Below are positions 44,855 through 53,403 of a stretch of DNA of 64,000 bases, piece after piece. The notes beneath the pieces are model-generated. The model did not search any database, was not told the origin of the DNA, and saw only the letters and a program-made list of their open reading frames with translations. The first letter of the stretch is position 1. Every line of letters starts with the position of its first letter. The position numbers and the translations under genes are program-made. This DNA comes from Cyclobacteriaceae bacterium (lineage in GTDB: Bacteria; Bacteroidota; Bacteroidia; Cytophagales; Cyclobacteriaceae): the NCBI GenBank assembly GCA_020436165.1, contig JAGQYI010000026.1:24830-88829 (forward strand), in the 5' to 3' direction.

Positions 44855-46366
44855 TTATTCTAGTTTTTGAGTAAGTATACCGATGCACATTCTAATACCT
44901 TCTTCAAAATTGCCTAGACTTAAGTTCTCATTCGGAGCGTGAATATTGTTGTCAGGGTTGGCAATTCTGATTGAAATAGCCGGTATGCCAAGGGTTATTA
45001 CAAATGGAGCTATTGGTTGAGATCCTCCAGTGGATTGCATTCGTATATAGTTTCCTTTACCTAATGTCCTGTTCATGGCATCGCTAAGCTGTTGACCAAA
45101 CTCTGAATTCAAATCAGTGCGGAATGGCTTAGAGCCTAACCGATAACTTAGCTGTAGCAGATGTGGGTAGGTGGCCCTTTCTTTGGCTGTTGGGAGAGAA
45201 TCGATGATATGAAATCCTTTAGACTCGATAAATTTCCTAACAAGCTCAATTTGACGTTCTGCGGGTGTTTCAGGTACTAACCGCATGTCCAGCTCGGCCG
45301 TTGCTGTTGCAGGAATTATGGTTCTGACCTGGTCATTGATCCATCCTGCCTGCATGCCACGTATATTTAAAGTAGGATATTGTAATGCTTCCTGGTAGGT
45401 ATCGCCAATCTTTTCAGCTTGGTAGAGCCCAAGTTTACTTAGCATCTCCTCTTTATTCTCCGGCACTTCGTTGATCTCTTTTTTAAGCCCATCAGTTAAA
45501 TTGACTCCTTCATAAAATCCAGGTATCAATACTTTCCCGTTTTCATCTTTCATACTTGCCAGTAGCCTTGCCAGGTCAAAGGCAGGATTTGGTGCAAAAT
45601 TTCCATACTGACCGCTATGCAAATCTTTATACGCACCAAAAACAGTAATTTTTAGTGTGGAAATTCCTCTTGCGCCAAACATTAGGGTAGGTAAATTATT
45701 GGGGGGCCTTGTGCCGTCCATAATTAACATGGCATCGGATGTAAGCAGCAACTTATTATCCTGCACTAACTGTGGAAGTGTTGGCGAGCCCTGCTCTTCC
45801 TGGAAATCCATTAGTACTTTGATGTTATAAGGAGGCTCTATTTTTTGTTCCTTCAGAATTTTGAGTGCTTCAATGAATGAAGTGGCAGGTCCCTTAGAGT
45901 CAGAAGCCGATCTTGCATAAATCCTCCAATCATCTTTCCAGTCTTTAATGCCCGACCAATCAATTTCTTCGCATGCATCACATTTTTTAAGGACTGGATC
46001 AAATGGATTCCTTTGGTTCCATCGCGAAGTATCAACCGGTTGACCGTCTATTTGCAGATAGAATAGAACAGTTTGATTCGTTTTTTTTTGGGCTTTGCGC
46101 TCGGCAAATAAGTGCTTGACTCCCTGGGCATATAGAATAGTTGTTTGAAACCCCAATGACTCAAACTGGTTGGTGCACCAAGCCACATTATTATTTACCT
46201 GAACACTATCCTTGCCATTGTTAGGTATTTCCAGAAAGTCCTTCAATGTAATCAGACTTTCATCAAAATGCTGATTGACCAAACGTTTGATATGTTCTTT
46301 TGTAAGGGTTTGGGAGCTAACAAAGTGATATGCCAGGGTCAGTGTCAGTATTAAAAGTATTCTCAT
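44855..46366 (-). CDS. M20/M25/M40-family dipeptidase-like hydrolase with altered metal site
   Basis: A 503-residue secreted protein (signal peptide ends FVSSQ near residue 19). The M20 fold shows ASDSKGPATSF (bridging Asp156), DFQEEQGSP (Glu190/191), the lid-domain FGAYKDLHSGQYGN, and the last ligand IHAPNENLSLG. The first metal ligand is changed: the GHxD motif reads LQID, with Gln105 at the histidine position. It should cleave small peptides such as dipeptides if one metal site still works. It heads a minus-strand series running through DUF819, aminotransferase, ggt, susC and susD. Confidence 0.88.
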   Translation of the reverse strand: MRILLILTLTLAYHFVSSQTLTKEHIKRLVNQHFDESLITLKDFLEIPNNGKDSVQVNNNVAWCTNQFESLGFQTTILYAQGVKHLFAERKAQKKTNQTVLFYLQIDGQPVDTSRWNQRNPFDPVLKKCDACEEIDWSGIKDWKDDWRIYARSASDSKGPATSFIEALKILKEQKIEPPYNIKVLMDFQEEQGSPTLPQLVQDNKLLLTSDAMLIMDGTRPPNNLPTLMFGARGISTLKITVFGAYKDLHSGQYGNFAPNPAFDLARLLASMKDENGKVLIPGFYEGVNLTDGLKKEINEVPENKEEMLSKLGLYQAEKIGDTYQEALQYPTLNIRGMQAGWINDQVRTIIPATATAELDMRLVPETPAERQIELVRKFIESKGFHIIDSLPTAKERATYPHLLQLSYRLGSKPFRTDLNSEFGQQLSDAMNRTLGKGNYIRMQSTGGSQPIAPFVITLGIPAISIRIANPDNNIHAPNENLSLGNFEEGIRMCIGILTQKLE

Positions 46367-46466
46367 TGAAGAAATTTAGTTGACTTTATTTTTAGGAACA
46401 ACAGTTGTTATGGAAATTTAAATAGTTGCGATCGTACTATAACAGCTGATAAACTATGAAGTAAAC

Positions 46467-46496
46467 AAAAAAGCCCGGCATTTGCCGGGCTTTTTT
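46467..46496 (-). terminator. Terminator after tRNA-Asn
   Basis: A 13-bp perfect stem AAAAAAGCCCGGC / GCCGGGCTTTTTT with loop ATTT, directly after the mature tRNA end on the minus strand. Confidence 0.9.
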
Positions 46497-46497
46497 G

Positions 46498-46571
46498 CTC
46501 CTCCTCTTGGGCTCGAACCAAGGACCCTCTGATTAACAGTCAGATGCTCTAACCAGCTGAGCTAAGGAGGA
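46498..46571 (-). tRNA. tRNA-Asn (anticodon GTT)
   Basis: 74 nucleotides on the minus strand. The acceptor stem is TCCTCCT/AGGAGGA with discriminator G. The D-arm has AGCTCAGCTGGTTAGAGC. The anticodon loop CTGTTAA gives GTT, reading AAC/AAT. The T-arm has TTGGTTCGAGCCCAA. CCA is not encoded. As a GUN-anticodon tRNA it is a potential substrate of the Tgt in this window. Confidence 0.97.
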
Positions 46572-46672
46572 ATTTTATCATTTAAAATAACTCAAAAAAC
46601 TGAGCTTTTCAAACGGGACTGCAATATTAGCTGCTTGCTAAATTATTTGCAAAACTTTGGATGAAATAATAT

Positions 46673-47953
46673 TTAATTTGTTAACCATCGTTCCATCAAC
46701 TGGGGACTAATTTTAATCATTAGGAAAATGAGTGTAAATACAGAGAGGAAAACAATCCCTGCAATGGCCAATCGTTTTATCCATATTCCCGGTTGGTGCT
46801 CTTTGGGTATTTGTTTTGAAAAAATAGTGTGGTAATTGAGATAGGCGGCTGGGGCAGCAATCACAAAGGAAACGATCGTGGCAAAATCTACCAGCTGCTT
46901 TAGGTTATTTAAAAACTGAACAATTACCAAATATCCGCCCACACTAACCAGTACAGCCCAAAGAACATACGACCTTCGGCTTTCTTCTTTTTTATGGGAA
47001 GGGTTAATAAGTAAAAAAGAAGTCCTTTGAATAGCCCTGGCGTAGCCATCTACAACGGTTATGGTAGTGGAAAACATGGTAGAAAAGGCAGCAATTGAGA
47101 TTATCCAGTAGCTCCACTTACCAATGGTTGTTGTAAACATTTCTATAACCTGCCTGGCAAACCCACCTGCACTATTTACAAAGGTTTCTCCCGTGCCATA
47201 CATTACATAGGCTCCAAGGGTAAGAAAGCAGATTGCCAGAATAGCTGAGATCCAGTAGCCGAGGTTAAAGTCGGCCAGGGTTTCTTTCATGCCGGGTCTG
47301 TACCCGCTGGCTTTGATCTTGGCTTCGGCCCAAAGACTGGTCCAGGTTGAAATATCCACGGCAGTGGGCATCCACCCCATCAAAGCAATTACGAAAAAAA
47401 TGCCCTCAATAGACATTGGCTTGGCTGCAACAAAGTTGGCTGCCTGTGGCGCTCTCCCATTTATTAATACAGTTACAAAAGCAGTAATTACTGTTAGCAC
47501 TAATATTACTCCCACAAATTTCAATAGGTTGTCCAGCAACTTGTACCTGCCTATGGCCAGAACTATTGTACAAAAGCCAAGCAAAAATGCTGACCAACCA
47601 TTATGAACTAATTCAATTCCTGTTAAACTGGTAAGTAATCCAGACGTAACAAAGGTTACGGCTGCTGTTACGGTAAACATGGAAGGTACGGTAATTAACA
47701 AGTAAAATATCAACACCCATTTGCCTTCTTTTGCATAACCATTTATAATACTTTCACCAGTAGACCCCGTATACCTGGAAGCAAATTCAAAAAATGGGTA
47801 TTTGAAAAAATTAGCAAGAATAATGGCTGCTAAAAAACTAAAACCGTAAACAGCTCCCGCACGAGTTGACTGGACAAGATGTGAAACGCCAATACACGTA
47901 CTGGCAAACAGTATTCCCGGGCCAAGTGCTTTTAAAAATTTGTTTTCGGTCAT
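46673..47953 (-). CDS. Divergent Nramp-family transporter
   Basis: A 426-residue protein with about eleven TM segments and an overall Nramp/LeuT-like order. The two metal-binding motifs of classical Nramps are missing. TM1 reads GPGILFASTCIGVSHLVQST where DPGN is expected, and TM6 reads MGWMPTAVDISTW where MPH is expected. It is therefore a member of a non-canonical Nramp-related group whose ion or substrate is uncertain. The family is broadly divalent-cation transport, though the changed sites allow other cargo. A -7-like box and a perfect palindrome lie upstream. Confidence 0.82.
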   Translation of the reverse strand: MTENKFLKALGPGILFASTCIGVSHLVQSTRAGAVYGFSFLAAIILANFFKYPFFEFASRYTGSTGESIINGYAKEGKWVLIFYLLITVPSMFTVTAAVTFVTSGLLTSLTGIELVHNGWSAFLLGFCTIVLAIGRYKLLDNLLKFVGVILVLTVITAFVTVLINGRAPQAANFVAAKPMSIEGIFFVIALMGWMPTAVDISTWTSLWAEAKIKASGYRPGMKETLADFNLGYWISAILAICFLTLGAYVMYGTGETFVNSAGGFARQVIEMFTTTIGKWSYWIISIAAFSTMFSTTITVVDGYARAIQRTSFLLINPSHKKEESRRSYVLWAVLVSVGGYLVIVQFLNNLKQLVDFATIVSFVIAAPAAYLNYHTIFSKQIPKEHQPGIWIKRLAIAGIVFLSVFTLIFLMIKISPQLMERWLTN

Positions 47954-47975
47954 TCAACAAGATTCGGTAAAAAAT

Positions 47976-47983
47976 CAAAAATA
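47976..47983 (-). promoter_or_regulatory. Candidate -7 box for the Nramp-like gene
   Basis: The minus strand reads TATTTTTG (TAnnTTTG), 22 bases before the ATG at 47953. The palindrome at 48002-48025 starts 18 bases further upstream, where the -33 element should be. Confidence 0.45.
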
Positions 47984-48001
47984 AAACAGCAGGAATGAAG
48001 G

Positions 48002-48025
48002 AATGTCTTATAAAAACAAGACATT
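48002..48025. promoter_or_regulatory. Perfect 8-bp palindrome, candidate operator of the Nramp-like gene
   Basis: AATGTCTT and AAGACATT are perfect inverted half-sites with an 8-base spacer. By position they cover the expected -33 region of the Nramp-like promoter, the geometry of a repressor site. No terminator T-run follows. A metalloregulator such as a DtxR/MntR or Fur-type protein is one possibility, but no such gene is in the window. Confidence 0.5.
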
Positions 48026-48075
48026 ATGGCTTAATTTTACAAGCTAACAATAAATTTAGTGCCATTATGGCGTAA
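48022..48075 (+). repeat. Two direct copies of a 13-base motif
   Basis: CATTATGGCTTAA (48022-48034) and CATTATGGCGTAA (48063-48075) differ at one base and are 41 bases apart (about four helical turns) in the divergent Nramp/Hsp20 region. This is a candidate regulator-binding pair. Confidence 0.4.
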
Positions 48076-48153
48076 AAATTACAAAAATATGGGTTGGCAC
48101 AATTCTGAATATGTAAGGATGAATTTAATGTGAAACTTTTAAACCTTACTACC

Positions 48154-48588
48154 ATGACACTTGTAAGATATAACAAAAACAGAGATTACTTCCCAACTAC
48201 AGTAAACGGATTGTTGGACAAATTCTTCAACGATGTTGCATTTGATAACACTCAAATGGAGAAATTCTCTCCAAGCGTAGACGTGCTTGAATCTGATAAA
48301 TCTTATGAATTGCATTTTGCAGTTCCTGGATTCAATAAAGATTCATTCAACATAGATGTTGAGGAAAATGTATTGACTGTAAGCGGAGAACGTAAGTTCG
48401 AAGAAAGAAAAGATGAAAAGCAATTCACCTCTATTCAAACACAATATGGTGAATTCAGAAGGACTTTCACTTTGCCAGATACCGTTGATCGAACAAAAAT
48501 AAATGCTGAATACAAAGATGGTATTTTGATGATTACCCTACCCAAAGATGAGGTTAAGGTAATGAAGACCAATGTGAAAGTGAAGTAA
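48154..48588 (+). CDS. Small heat-shock protein (Hsp20/alpha-crystallin)
   Basis: A 144-residue protein from the ATG at 48154; an earlier in-frame GTG would add eight residues with no family support. The alpha-crystallin domain covers about 40-143. It has FSPSVDVLESDKSYELHFAV, FNIDVEENVLTVSGER, and the C-terminal AEYKDGILMITLPK with the G-x-L beta-strand. It binds unfolding proteins without ATP. The hairpin at 48610 ends it, so it is monocistronic; htrA follows in the same direction. Confidence 0.94.
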   Translation: MTLVRYNKNRDYFPTTVNGLLDKFFNDVAFDNTQMEKFSPSVDVLESDKSYELHFAVPGFNKDSFNIDVEENVLTVSGERKFEERKDEKQFTSIQTQYGEFRRTFTLPDTVDRTKINAEYKDGILMITLPKDEVKVMKTNVKVK

Positions 48589-48609
48589 TGTTGAGTTGAT
48601 TGAGTTGGG

Positions 48610-48635
48610 GGTGGCCGAAAGGCCACCTTTTTTTT
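48610..48635 (+). terminator. Terminator of the hsp20 gene
   Basis: GGTGGCC and GGCCACC close a GAAA tetraloop and are followed by eight T residues. Confidence 0.92.
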
Positions 48636-48713
48636 GTTAAAATTTGTTAACTATTGGCAACAGCTTGTAGTTAAGCCTCGTTATTTGGAATATGTTAAAA
48701 ACTTTAAACAGTT

Positions 48714-50147
48714 ATGGGTAGAAAAAATCTGATTTTACTTTTTGTTGCAGCCGTTATAGGAGGATTAGTAGCTATAAGTGGCAGCAAGCTTTTAAATTCT
48801 TCGAACGATTCTTCATATAAATCTATACAGGAAAGACAGAAAGAGCTTGGAGTTAAGGCAGTCAAAGCTAATTACTCATCCAGTATTCCGAAAGAGCTTG
48901 ATTTTACAGAAGTATCCGATAAGGCAATTAATGCCGTAGTGCATATTCGTTCTTCTTACGATTCCCGCGTTACGTCAAACGGATTCTTCCAATACCAACA
49001 AGGGCCATCTCAGGCATCGGGTTCAGGTGTAATTGTTTCGGATGACGGATACATAGTAACAAATAACCATGTGGTGGAAGATGCATCTGAAGTTCAGGTG
49101 ATATTAAATGATAACAGAAGTTACGAGGCCAAGGTAATTGGAACTGATCCTACTACCGATCTGGCACTGGTTAAAATCGATGAAAATGATCTTCCGTTCC
49201 TGGCATATGGTAATTCCGATGATGTTAAGGTAGGCCAGTGGGTAATAGCAGTAGGCAACCCTTTTAATCTAACATCTACGGTTACTGCAGGTATTATTAG
49301 CGCAAAAGCAAGAAATATTGGGATTCTTAGAGACGAAAATAATTTGCAGATTGAATCCTTCCTGCAAACCGATGCCGTAGTAAACCCCGGCAATTCAGGT
49401 GGCGCGCTTATCGATATCAATGGTAATTTAATAGGTATCAATTCTGCCATTGCTTCTCCAACCGGAAGCTATGCAGGGTATGCATTTGCCATTCCTGTAA
49501 ACCTGGTAAAGAAGGTTTCGGATGATTTGCTTGAGTATGGAGTGGTTCAACGAGGACTTTTGGGTATTCAAATTGGAGATGTGTCGGCAGAGCTTGCCAA
49601 GCAAAAAAACCTGTCAGTAGTACAGGGTGTTTATGTGGGAAAAGTAAACGACAATAGTGCTGCCAAAGAAGCAGGCATTGAAGAAGAAGATGTAATTGTG
49701 AGCGTGGATGGTATGGAGGTTTTGAATACTTCGGAACTACAGGAATTGGTTGGAAGACACCGCCCTGGTGATAAAATTAATGTTAAGCTGATTCGTGGTG
49801 ATAAAACCATAGAGGTTGAAGCAACATTAAAAAATACTGGAGGAGATACAAGCATAGTAAAAAAAGTAGTAGAGTCGGAAATTGATGGCTCTTTGTTTGA
49901 GAATGTTGATGGGAAAGAGGCCAATAAACTTGGCATCAAAGGCGGAGTAAAGCTAAAGGAGCTTAATGATGGCAAGTGGAAAGATGCAGGTTTGGATGAA
50001 GGTTTTATAATTACAGAGGTTGATAAAACTCGGGTCTATACAGTGGATGATCTGAAACGTGTGATGAGTAGAATGGAAGGTCAACGTGTTTTGTTGCTAG
50101 GAGTTATGGAAAATGGTGATAAAACCTACTATTCTATTGACTGGTAA
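48714..50147 (+). CDS. degQ: DegP/HtrA-family periplasmic serine protease
   Basis: A 477-residue S1C protease. A hydrophobic N-terminal segment (about 5-22) acts as signal or anchor. The catalytic triad is His119 (VTNNHVVEDA), Asp149 (PTTDLALVKI) and Ser228 (NPGNSGGAL). Two PDZ domains follow: about 275-365 (GVYVGKVNDNSAAKEAGIEE) and 395-475 (GFIITEVDKTRVY). It degrades or refolds damaged envelope proteins. Being next to Hsp20 suggests a stress region, but a strong terminator separates the two transcription units. Confidence 0.94.
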   Translation: MGRKNLILLFVAAVIGGLVAISGSKLLNSSNDSSYKSIQERQKELGVKAVKANYSSSIPKELDFTEVSDKAINAVVHIRSSYDSRVTSNGFFQYQQGPSQASGSGVIVSDDGYIVTNNHVVEDASEVQVILNDNRSYEAKVIGTDPTTDLALVKIDENDLPFLAYGNSDDVKVGQWVIAVGNPFNLTSTVTAGIISAKARNIGILRDENNLQIESFLQTDAVVNPGNSGGALIDINGNLIGINSAIASPTGSYAGYAFAIPVNLVKKVSDDLLEYGVVQRGLLGIQIGDVSAELAKQKNLSVVQGVYVGKVNDNSAAKEAGIEEEDVIVSVDGMEVLNTSELQELVGRHRPGDKINVKLIRGDKTIEVEATLKNTGGDTSIVKKVVESEIDGSLFENVDGKEANKLGIKGGVKLKELNDGKWKDAGLDEGFIITEVDKTRVYTVDDLKRVMSRMEGQRVLLLGVMENGDKTYYSIDW

Positions 50148-50166
50148 TATCAAGTAAATTTATATG

Positions 50167-50198
50167 AAGGCCGGCAGGTAAATCTGTCGGCCTTTTCT
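50167..50198 (+). terminator. Terminator of the htrA/degQ gene
   Basis: AAGGCCGGCAG and CTGTCGGCCTT pair over 11 positions with one G-T wobble and are followed by TTCTTTT. Confidence 0.8.
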
Positions 50199-50320
50199 TT
50201 TGAAATCCGAAACATTCAAGCTCTTTTTATTTCGGTTCTTAATAAAATTTAGGAAAGAGGGCATTAAAAATTACTCACCTAATTGGTGGAGGATTTTTAT
50301 TCTATCTAGGCTATAAATAG

Positions 50321-50328
50321 TAGCTTTG
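50321..50328 (+). promoter_or_regulatory. Candidate -7 box for the ALDH7-type gene
   Basis: TAGCTTTG (TAnnTTTG) 23 bases before the ATG at 50352. Confidence 0.45.
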
Positions 50329-50351
50329 TTTCAAAATAACCGAGTAATAAA

Positions 50352-51896
50352 ATGAGCGATTTTTTTGGAATAAAGGAAGCACTTAAGGTGCTTGGAGTAA
50401 AAGAACATAATGCCGGGGTTTCAACAGGTGCAAACTGGTTGGAATCAGGCGAAAACAAACTTGTTTCAGTATCACCGGTGGATGGCAAAACGATTGGAAC
50501 CGTTACAGAAGCTACTGAAGAGGAGTACCAACAGGTAATTAAGAAGGCCGAAGAAGCTTTTAAAGAGTGGAGATTGGTTCCGGCTCCTAAACGTGGAGAG
50601 GTAGTTCGTCAGTTAGGCGAGGCTCTTCGAAAATACAAAGAACCTTTGGGTAAGCTGGTCTCTTACGAAATGGGCAAATCGTACCAGGAAGGGCTGGGCG
50701 AAGTACAGGAGATGATCGATATCTGTGACTTTGCCGTTGGGTTATCGCGCCAGCTGTACGGGTTAACCATGCATTCGGAGCGCCCCAACCACCGTATGTA
50801 CGAGCAATACCATCCATTGGGAATCGTTGGCATCATTTCTTCGTTCAATTTCCCTACTGCGGTTTGGTCCTGGAATAGCATGATCGCCTGGGTGTGCGGT
50901 GATGTATGCGTTTGGAAGCCTTCCGAAAAAGTGCCTTTGTGTGGTGTGGCATGCCAAAATATCGTTCAGGAAGTATTTGCAAAAAACAATGTGCCTGAAG
51001 GGGTATCATGCCTGATCAATGGTGATTTGAAAATCGGCCAGTTAATGACCAACGACCGAAGGGTACCACTGATATCAGCTACCGGTTCAATCAGAATGGG
51101 AAAAGCAGTTGGAGCAGCCGTAGGTGCACGACTTGGCAAATCTTTACTGGAGCTGGGGGGCAACAACGCCATTATTGTAACACCCGATGCGGACCTAGAT
51201 ATGACACTTGTGGGCGCCTTGTTTGGTGCGGTGGGTACATGTGGACAGCGATGTACCTCAACCCGAAGGTTGATCATTCACGAGAGCATTTATGAGGAAG
51301 TAAAGAACAAGCTGAAAAACGCCTACGCACAGCTTAAGATCGGTAATCCGCTGGATGAAAGGAACCATGTAGGTCCTTTGATCGATGAAGCTGCCGTTAA
51401 TTTATACCTGAACGCTATTGAGCAAGCCAAAAAAGAAGGAGGTAAGGTTGTTGTTGAAGGAGGGGTGCTTACCGGAGAAGGGTATGAATCCGGTGTGTAT
51501 GTGAAACCAACGATCATGGAGGTTGAAAATAATTATGAGATTGTGCAAAACGAAACATTTGCCCCTATCTTGTACCTGATCAAATACAGAACCATTGAAG
51601 AGGCAATGGCCATGCAAAATGGTGTGGTTCAGGGGCTTTCTTCCGCAATTATGTCAAATAATCTAAGGGAGACAGAATACTTCCTTTCGCATGCCGGCTC
51701 TGATTGTGGAATAGCGAATGTAAATATTGGTACCTCAGGAGCAGAAATTGGCGGAGCTTTTGGCGGAGAAAAAGAAACCGGAGGAGGCCGTGAGTCTGGC
51801 TCTGATGCCTGGAAGGTGTACATGAGAAGGCAAACCAATACCATAAACTATGGTAAGGAACTGCCATTGGCTCAGGGAATTAAATTCGAACTATAA
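50352..51896 (+). CDS. ALDH7-type aldehyde dehydrogenase (alpha-aminoadipic semialdehyde type)
   Basis: A 514-residue enzyme of the antiquitin/ALDH7 group. The group-specific LELGGNNAIIV replaces the more common ELGGK motif. Other features are SSFNFPTAVWSWN, the NAD site SATGSIRMGKAVG, and GTCGQRCTSTRRLI with the catalytic cysteine. GGGRESGSDAWKVYMRRQT near the C-terminus is typical. In lysine breakdown the enzyme oxidises 2-aminoadipate semialdehyde to 2-aminoadipate with NAD. It stands alone here, with no lysine-pathway partner beside it, so the substrate is a family-level inference. Confidence 0.92.
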   Translation: MSDFFGIKEALKVLGVKEHNAGVSTGANWLESGENKLVSVSPVDGKTIGTVTEATEEEYQQVIKKAEEAFKEWRLVPAPKRGEVVRQLGEALRKYKEPLGKLVSYEMGKSYQEGLGEVQEMIDICDFAVGLSRQLYGLTMHSERPNHRMYEQYHPLGIVGIISSFNFPTAVWSWNSMIAWVCGDVCVWKPSEKVPLCGVACQNIVQEVFAKNNVPEGVSCLINGDLKIGQLMTNDRRVPLISATGSIRMGKAVGAAVGARLGKSLLELGGNNAIIVTPDADLDMTLVGALFGAVGTCGQRCTSTRRLIIHESIYEEVKNKLKNAYAQLKIGNPLDERNHVGPLIDEAAVNLYLNAIEQAKKEGGKVVVEGGVLTGEGYESGVYVKPTIMEVENNYEIVQNETFAPILYLIKYRTIEEAMAMQNGVVQGLSSAIMSNNLRETEYFLSHAGSDCGIANVNIGTSGAEIGGAFGGEKETGGGRESGSDAWKVYMRRQTNTINYGKELPLAQGIKFEL

Positions 51897-51906
51897 AGTA
51901 AAATAA

Positions 51907-51943
51907 AATGGTCTGGCAATTCTTAACGAATCGTCAGACCATT
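51907..51943 (+). terminator. Possible terminator hairpin after the ALDH7-type gene
   Basis: AATGGTCTG and CAGACCATT form a perfect 9-bp stem, with a partly paired 19-base centre. Only a weak T-run (GTTT) follows, so termination is plausible but not certain. Confidence 0.5.
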
Positions 51944-52047
51944 GTTTCCAACTTGTCAATGTTTTAAGTATTGCTGCATATTAATATTTTTTTCAATATT
52001 TATTATTAGATTGGTACAGGCGTGAATTTTTTATATATCTAAATCCT

Positions 52048-52461
52048 ATGGCTACTCCAACATATTATGCTGTTATGCTGGTAGATGACAATGAGATTGA
52101 TAATCTCATTAACCAAAAAATGATTGAAGCATCTGGCATTGCAAAGCATATCTACACCCACACCGGAGCAAGAAGTGCCATTGAATTCCTCAGGAATATG
52201 GAGAAGCTGGATGGATCTTCTTCGAACACTGTTTTGCCCGAACTTATTTTTCTGGATATCGATATGCCATTAATGGATGGATTCCAGTTTTTGGACGAGT
52301 TTGGAAAACTTTCTGAGGAAACGCAAGGGAAATGCAGTATAGTAATGCTTACATCTTCCATTAGCCCTGCCGATGTAAATCGCTCTAAAAAGTACGATTA
52401 CGTTCGGAAGTACATTAACAAGCCGCTAACACTCGAAAACCTGGAAAAGTTTAAGGGCTGA
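52048..52461 (+). CDS. Stand-alone response-regulator receiver protein
   Basis: A 137-residue CheY-like protein. AVMLVDDNEIDNLINQKMIE holds the acidic pair. The phospho-acceptor Asp is in LIFLDIDMPLMDGFQF, VMLTSS gives the switch threonine or serine, and KYINKPL the conserved lysine. No output domain is present. This is the common Bacteroidota receiver type that pairs with an orphan kinase. Its 3' end overlaps the convergent EamA gene by 11 bases. Confidence 0.9.
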   Translation: MATPTYYAVMLVDDNEIDNLINQKMIEASGIAKHIYTHTGARSAIEFLRNMEKLDGSSSNTVLPELIFLDIDMPLMDGFQFLDEFGKLSEETQGKCSIVMLTSSISPADVNRSKKYDYVRKYINKPLTLENLEKFKG

Positions 52462-53347
52462 TTTTCTTTTTCTTTTTATAACCCACCATAAACACCCCTG
52501 CAAAGATCATGGATGCAAACAGAATATGTTTCATGGTAAGTATGTCGCCACGAAACACCACGGCTATTGCCGTTGCAAACAGAGGTTGCAAATATATATA
52601 GTACCCAACCAGTGAGGGATTTACATGCTTCAGGGCCCACATGTTAAGCAGGTAGGCAAGAAACGTACTGCCCAGAATAATGTATGCCATACTAAACCAT
52701 ACAGATGAATTAAACTGGTGCCAGTTAACATCCATTAGCTCACCGGCTCCAAAAGGTACAACCATAAAACAGCCGAAGAAAAATACCCACTTAATTACAG
52801 TTAAAGCATCATATTTTGCCATCAGAGGTTTTACAATAACCAGGTAAATACTGTACGATAGCGCATTGACAAGAACAAATAGATTTCCCTGAAAGGTGTT
52901 GTTTGAGAGGTCAATTCCTTTGGACGTAACCAGAAAAATCGCACCGGTAGCTCCTAAAATAATTCCCAAAGATTTGGTCCAAGTGATTCGTTCGCCCAAA
53001 AGAAAAAACGAAATAATAAGTACAATAATGGGCGTAGAGGTCATTATTACTGAACCCATAATTGGTGAGGTAAGGCTTATGCCTTTGAAGAAAAAGATCT
53101 GGTTGACTGCCACTCCAAAAATGGCTGAAACAAAGAATCTCCCGAGATCCTTTTTGGAAGGTGTAACAGTTGGCCCTACCATTTTGTGAAAAGTCCAGAA
53201 CAATACGGTTGTTAACGGAACCCGAAGGGCAATCAGACCCAAAGGCCCCATGTATTCGGGCATTACTACCTTGGCAATGGAGTAATTGGCTCCAAAAAGT
53301 AAGCTTACCAATGCGAGCGCTGCATGTACTTTAAGCCTGGAGTTCAT
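52451..53347 (-). CDS. EamA/DMT-family transporter
   Basis: A 298-residue protein with ten hydrophobic segments in two EamA repeats (about 8-145 and 155-290). VSLLFGANYSIAKVVMPE opens the first half; YILGSTFLAYLLNMWALKHV and VGYYIYLQPLFATAIAV lie in the second. The lysine-rich tail (GYKKKKKISP) fits a cytoplasmic C-terminus. Substrate unknown. It converges on, and overlaps, the receiver gene. Confidence 0.85.
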   Translation of the reverse strand: MNSRLKVHAALALVSLLFGANYSIAKVVMPEYMGPLGLIALRVPLTTVLFWTFHKMVGPTVTPSKKDLGRFFVSAIFGVAVNQIFFFKGISLTSPIMGSVIMTSTPIIVLIISFFLLGERITWTKSLGIILGATGAIFLVTSKGIDLSNNTFQGNLFVLVNALSYSIYLVIVKPLMAKYDALTVIKWVFFFGCFMVVPFGAGELMDVNWHQFNSSVWFSMAYIILGSTFLAYLLNMWALKHVNPSLVGYYIYLQPLFATAIAVVFRGDILTMKHILFASMIFAGVFMVGYKKKKKISP

Positions 53348-53403
53348 AGAATAGTAAATTGAATTTGCGATTTTAGAGGTTCAAACCGACTAAACCAAAC
53401 AAA

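Noticed and set aside
48094..48110. TTGGCAC followed by a partial second element, resembling a sigma-54 promoter before hsp20
   Set aside because: The -12 part reads TGAA instead of TTGC, and no sigma-54 activator or other sigma-54 signal is visible.
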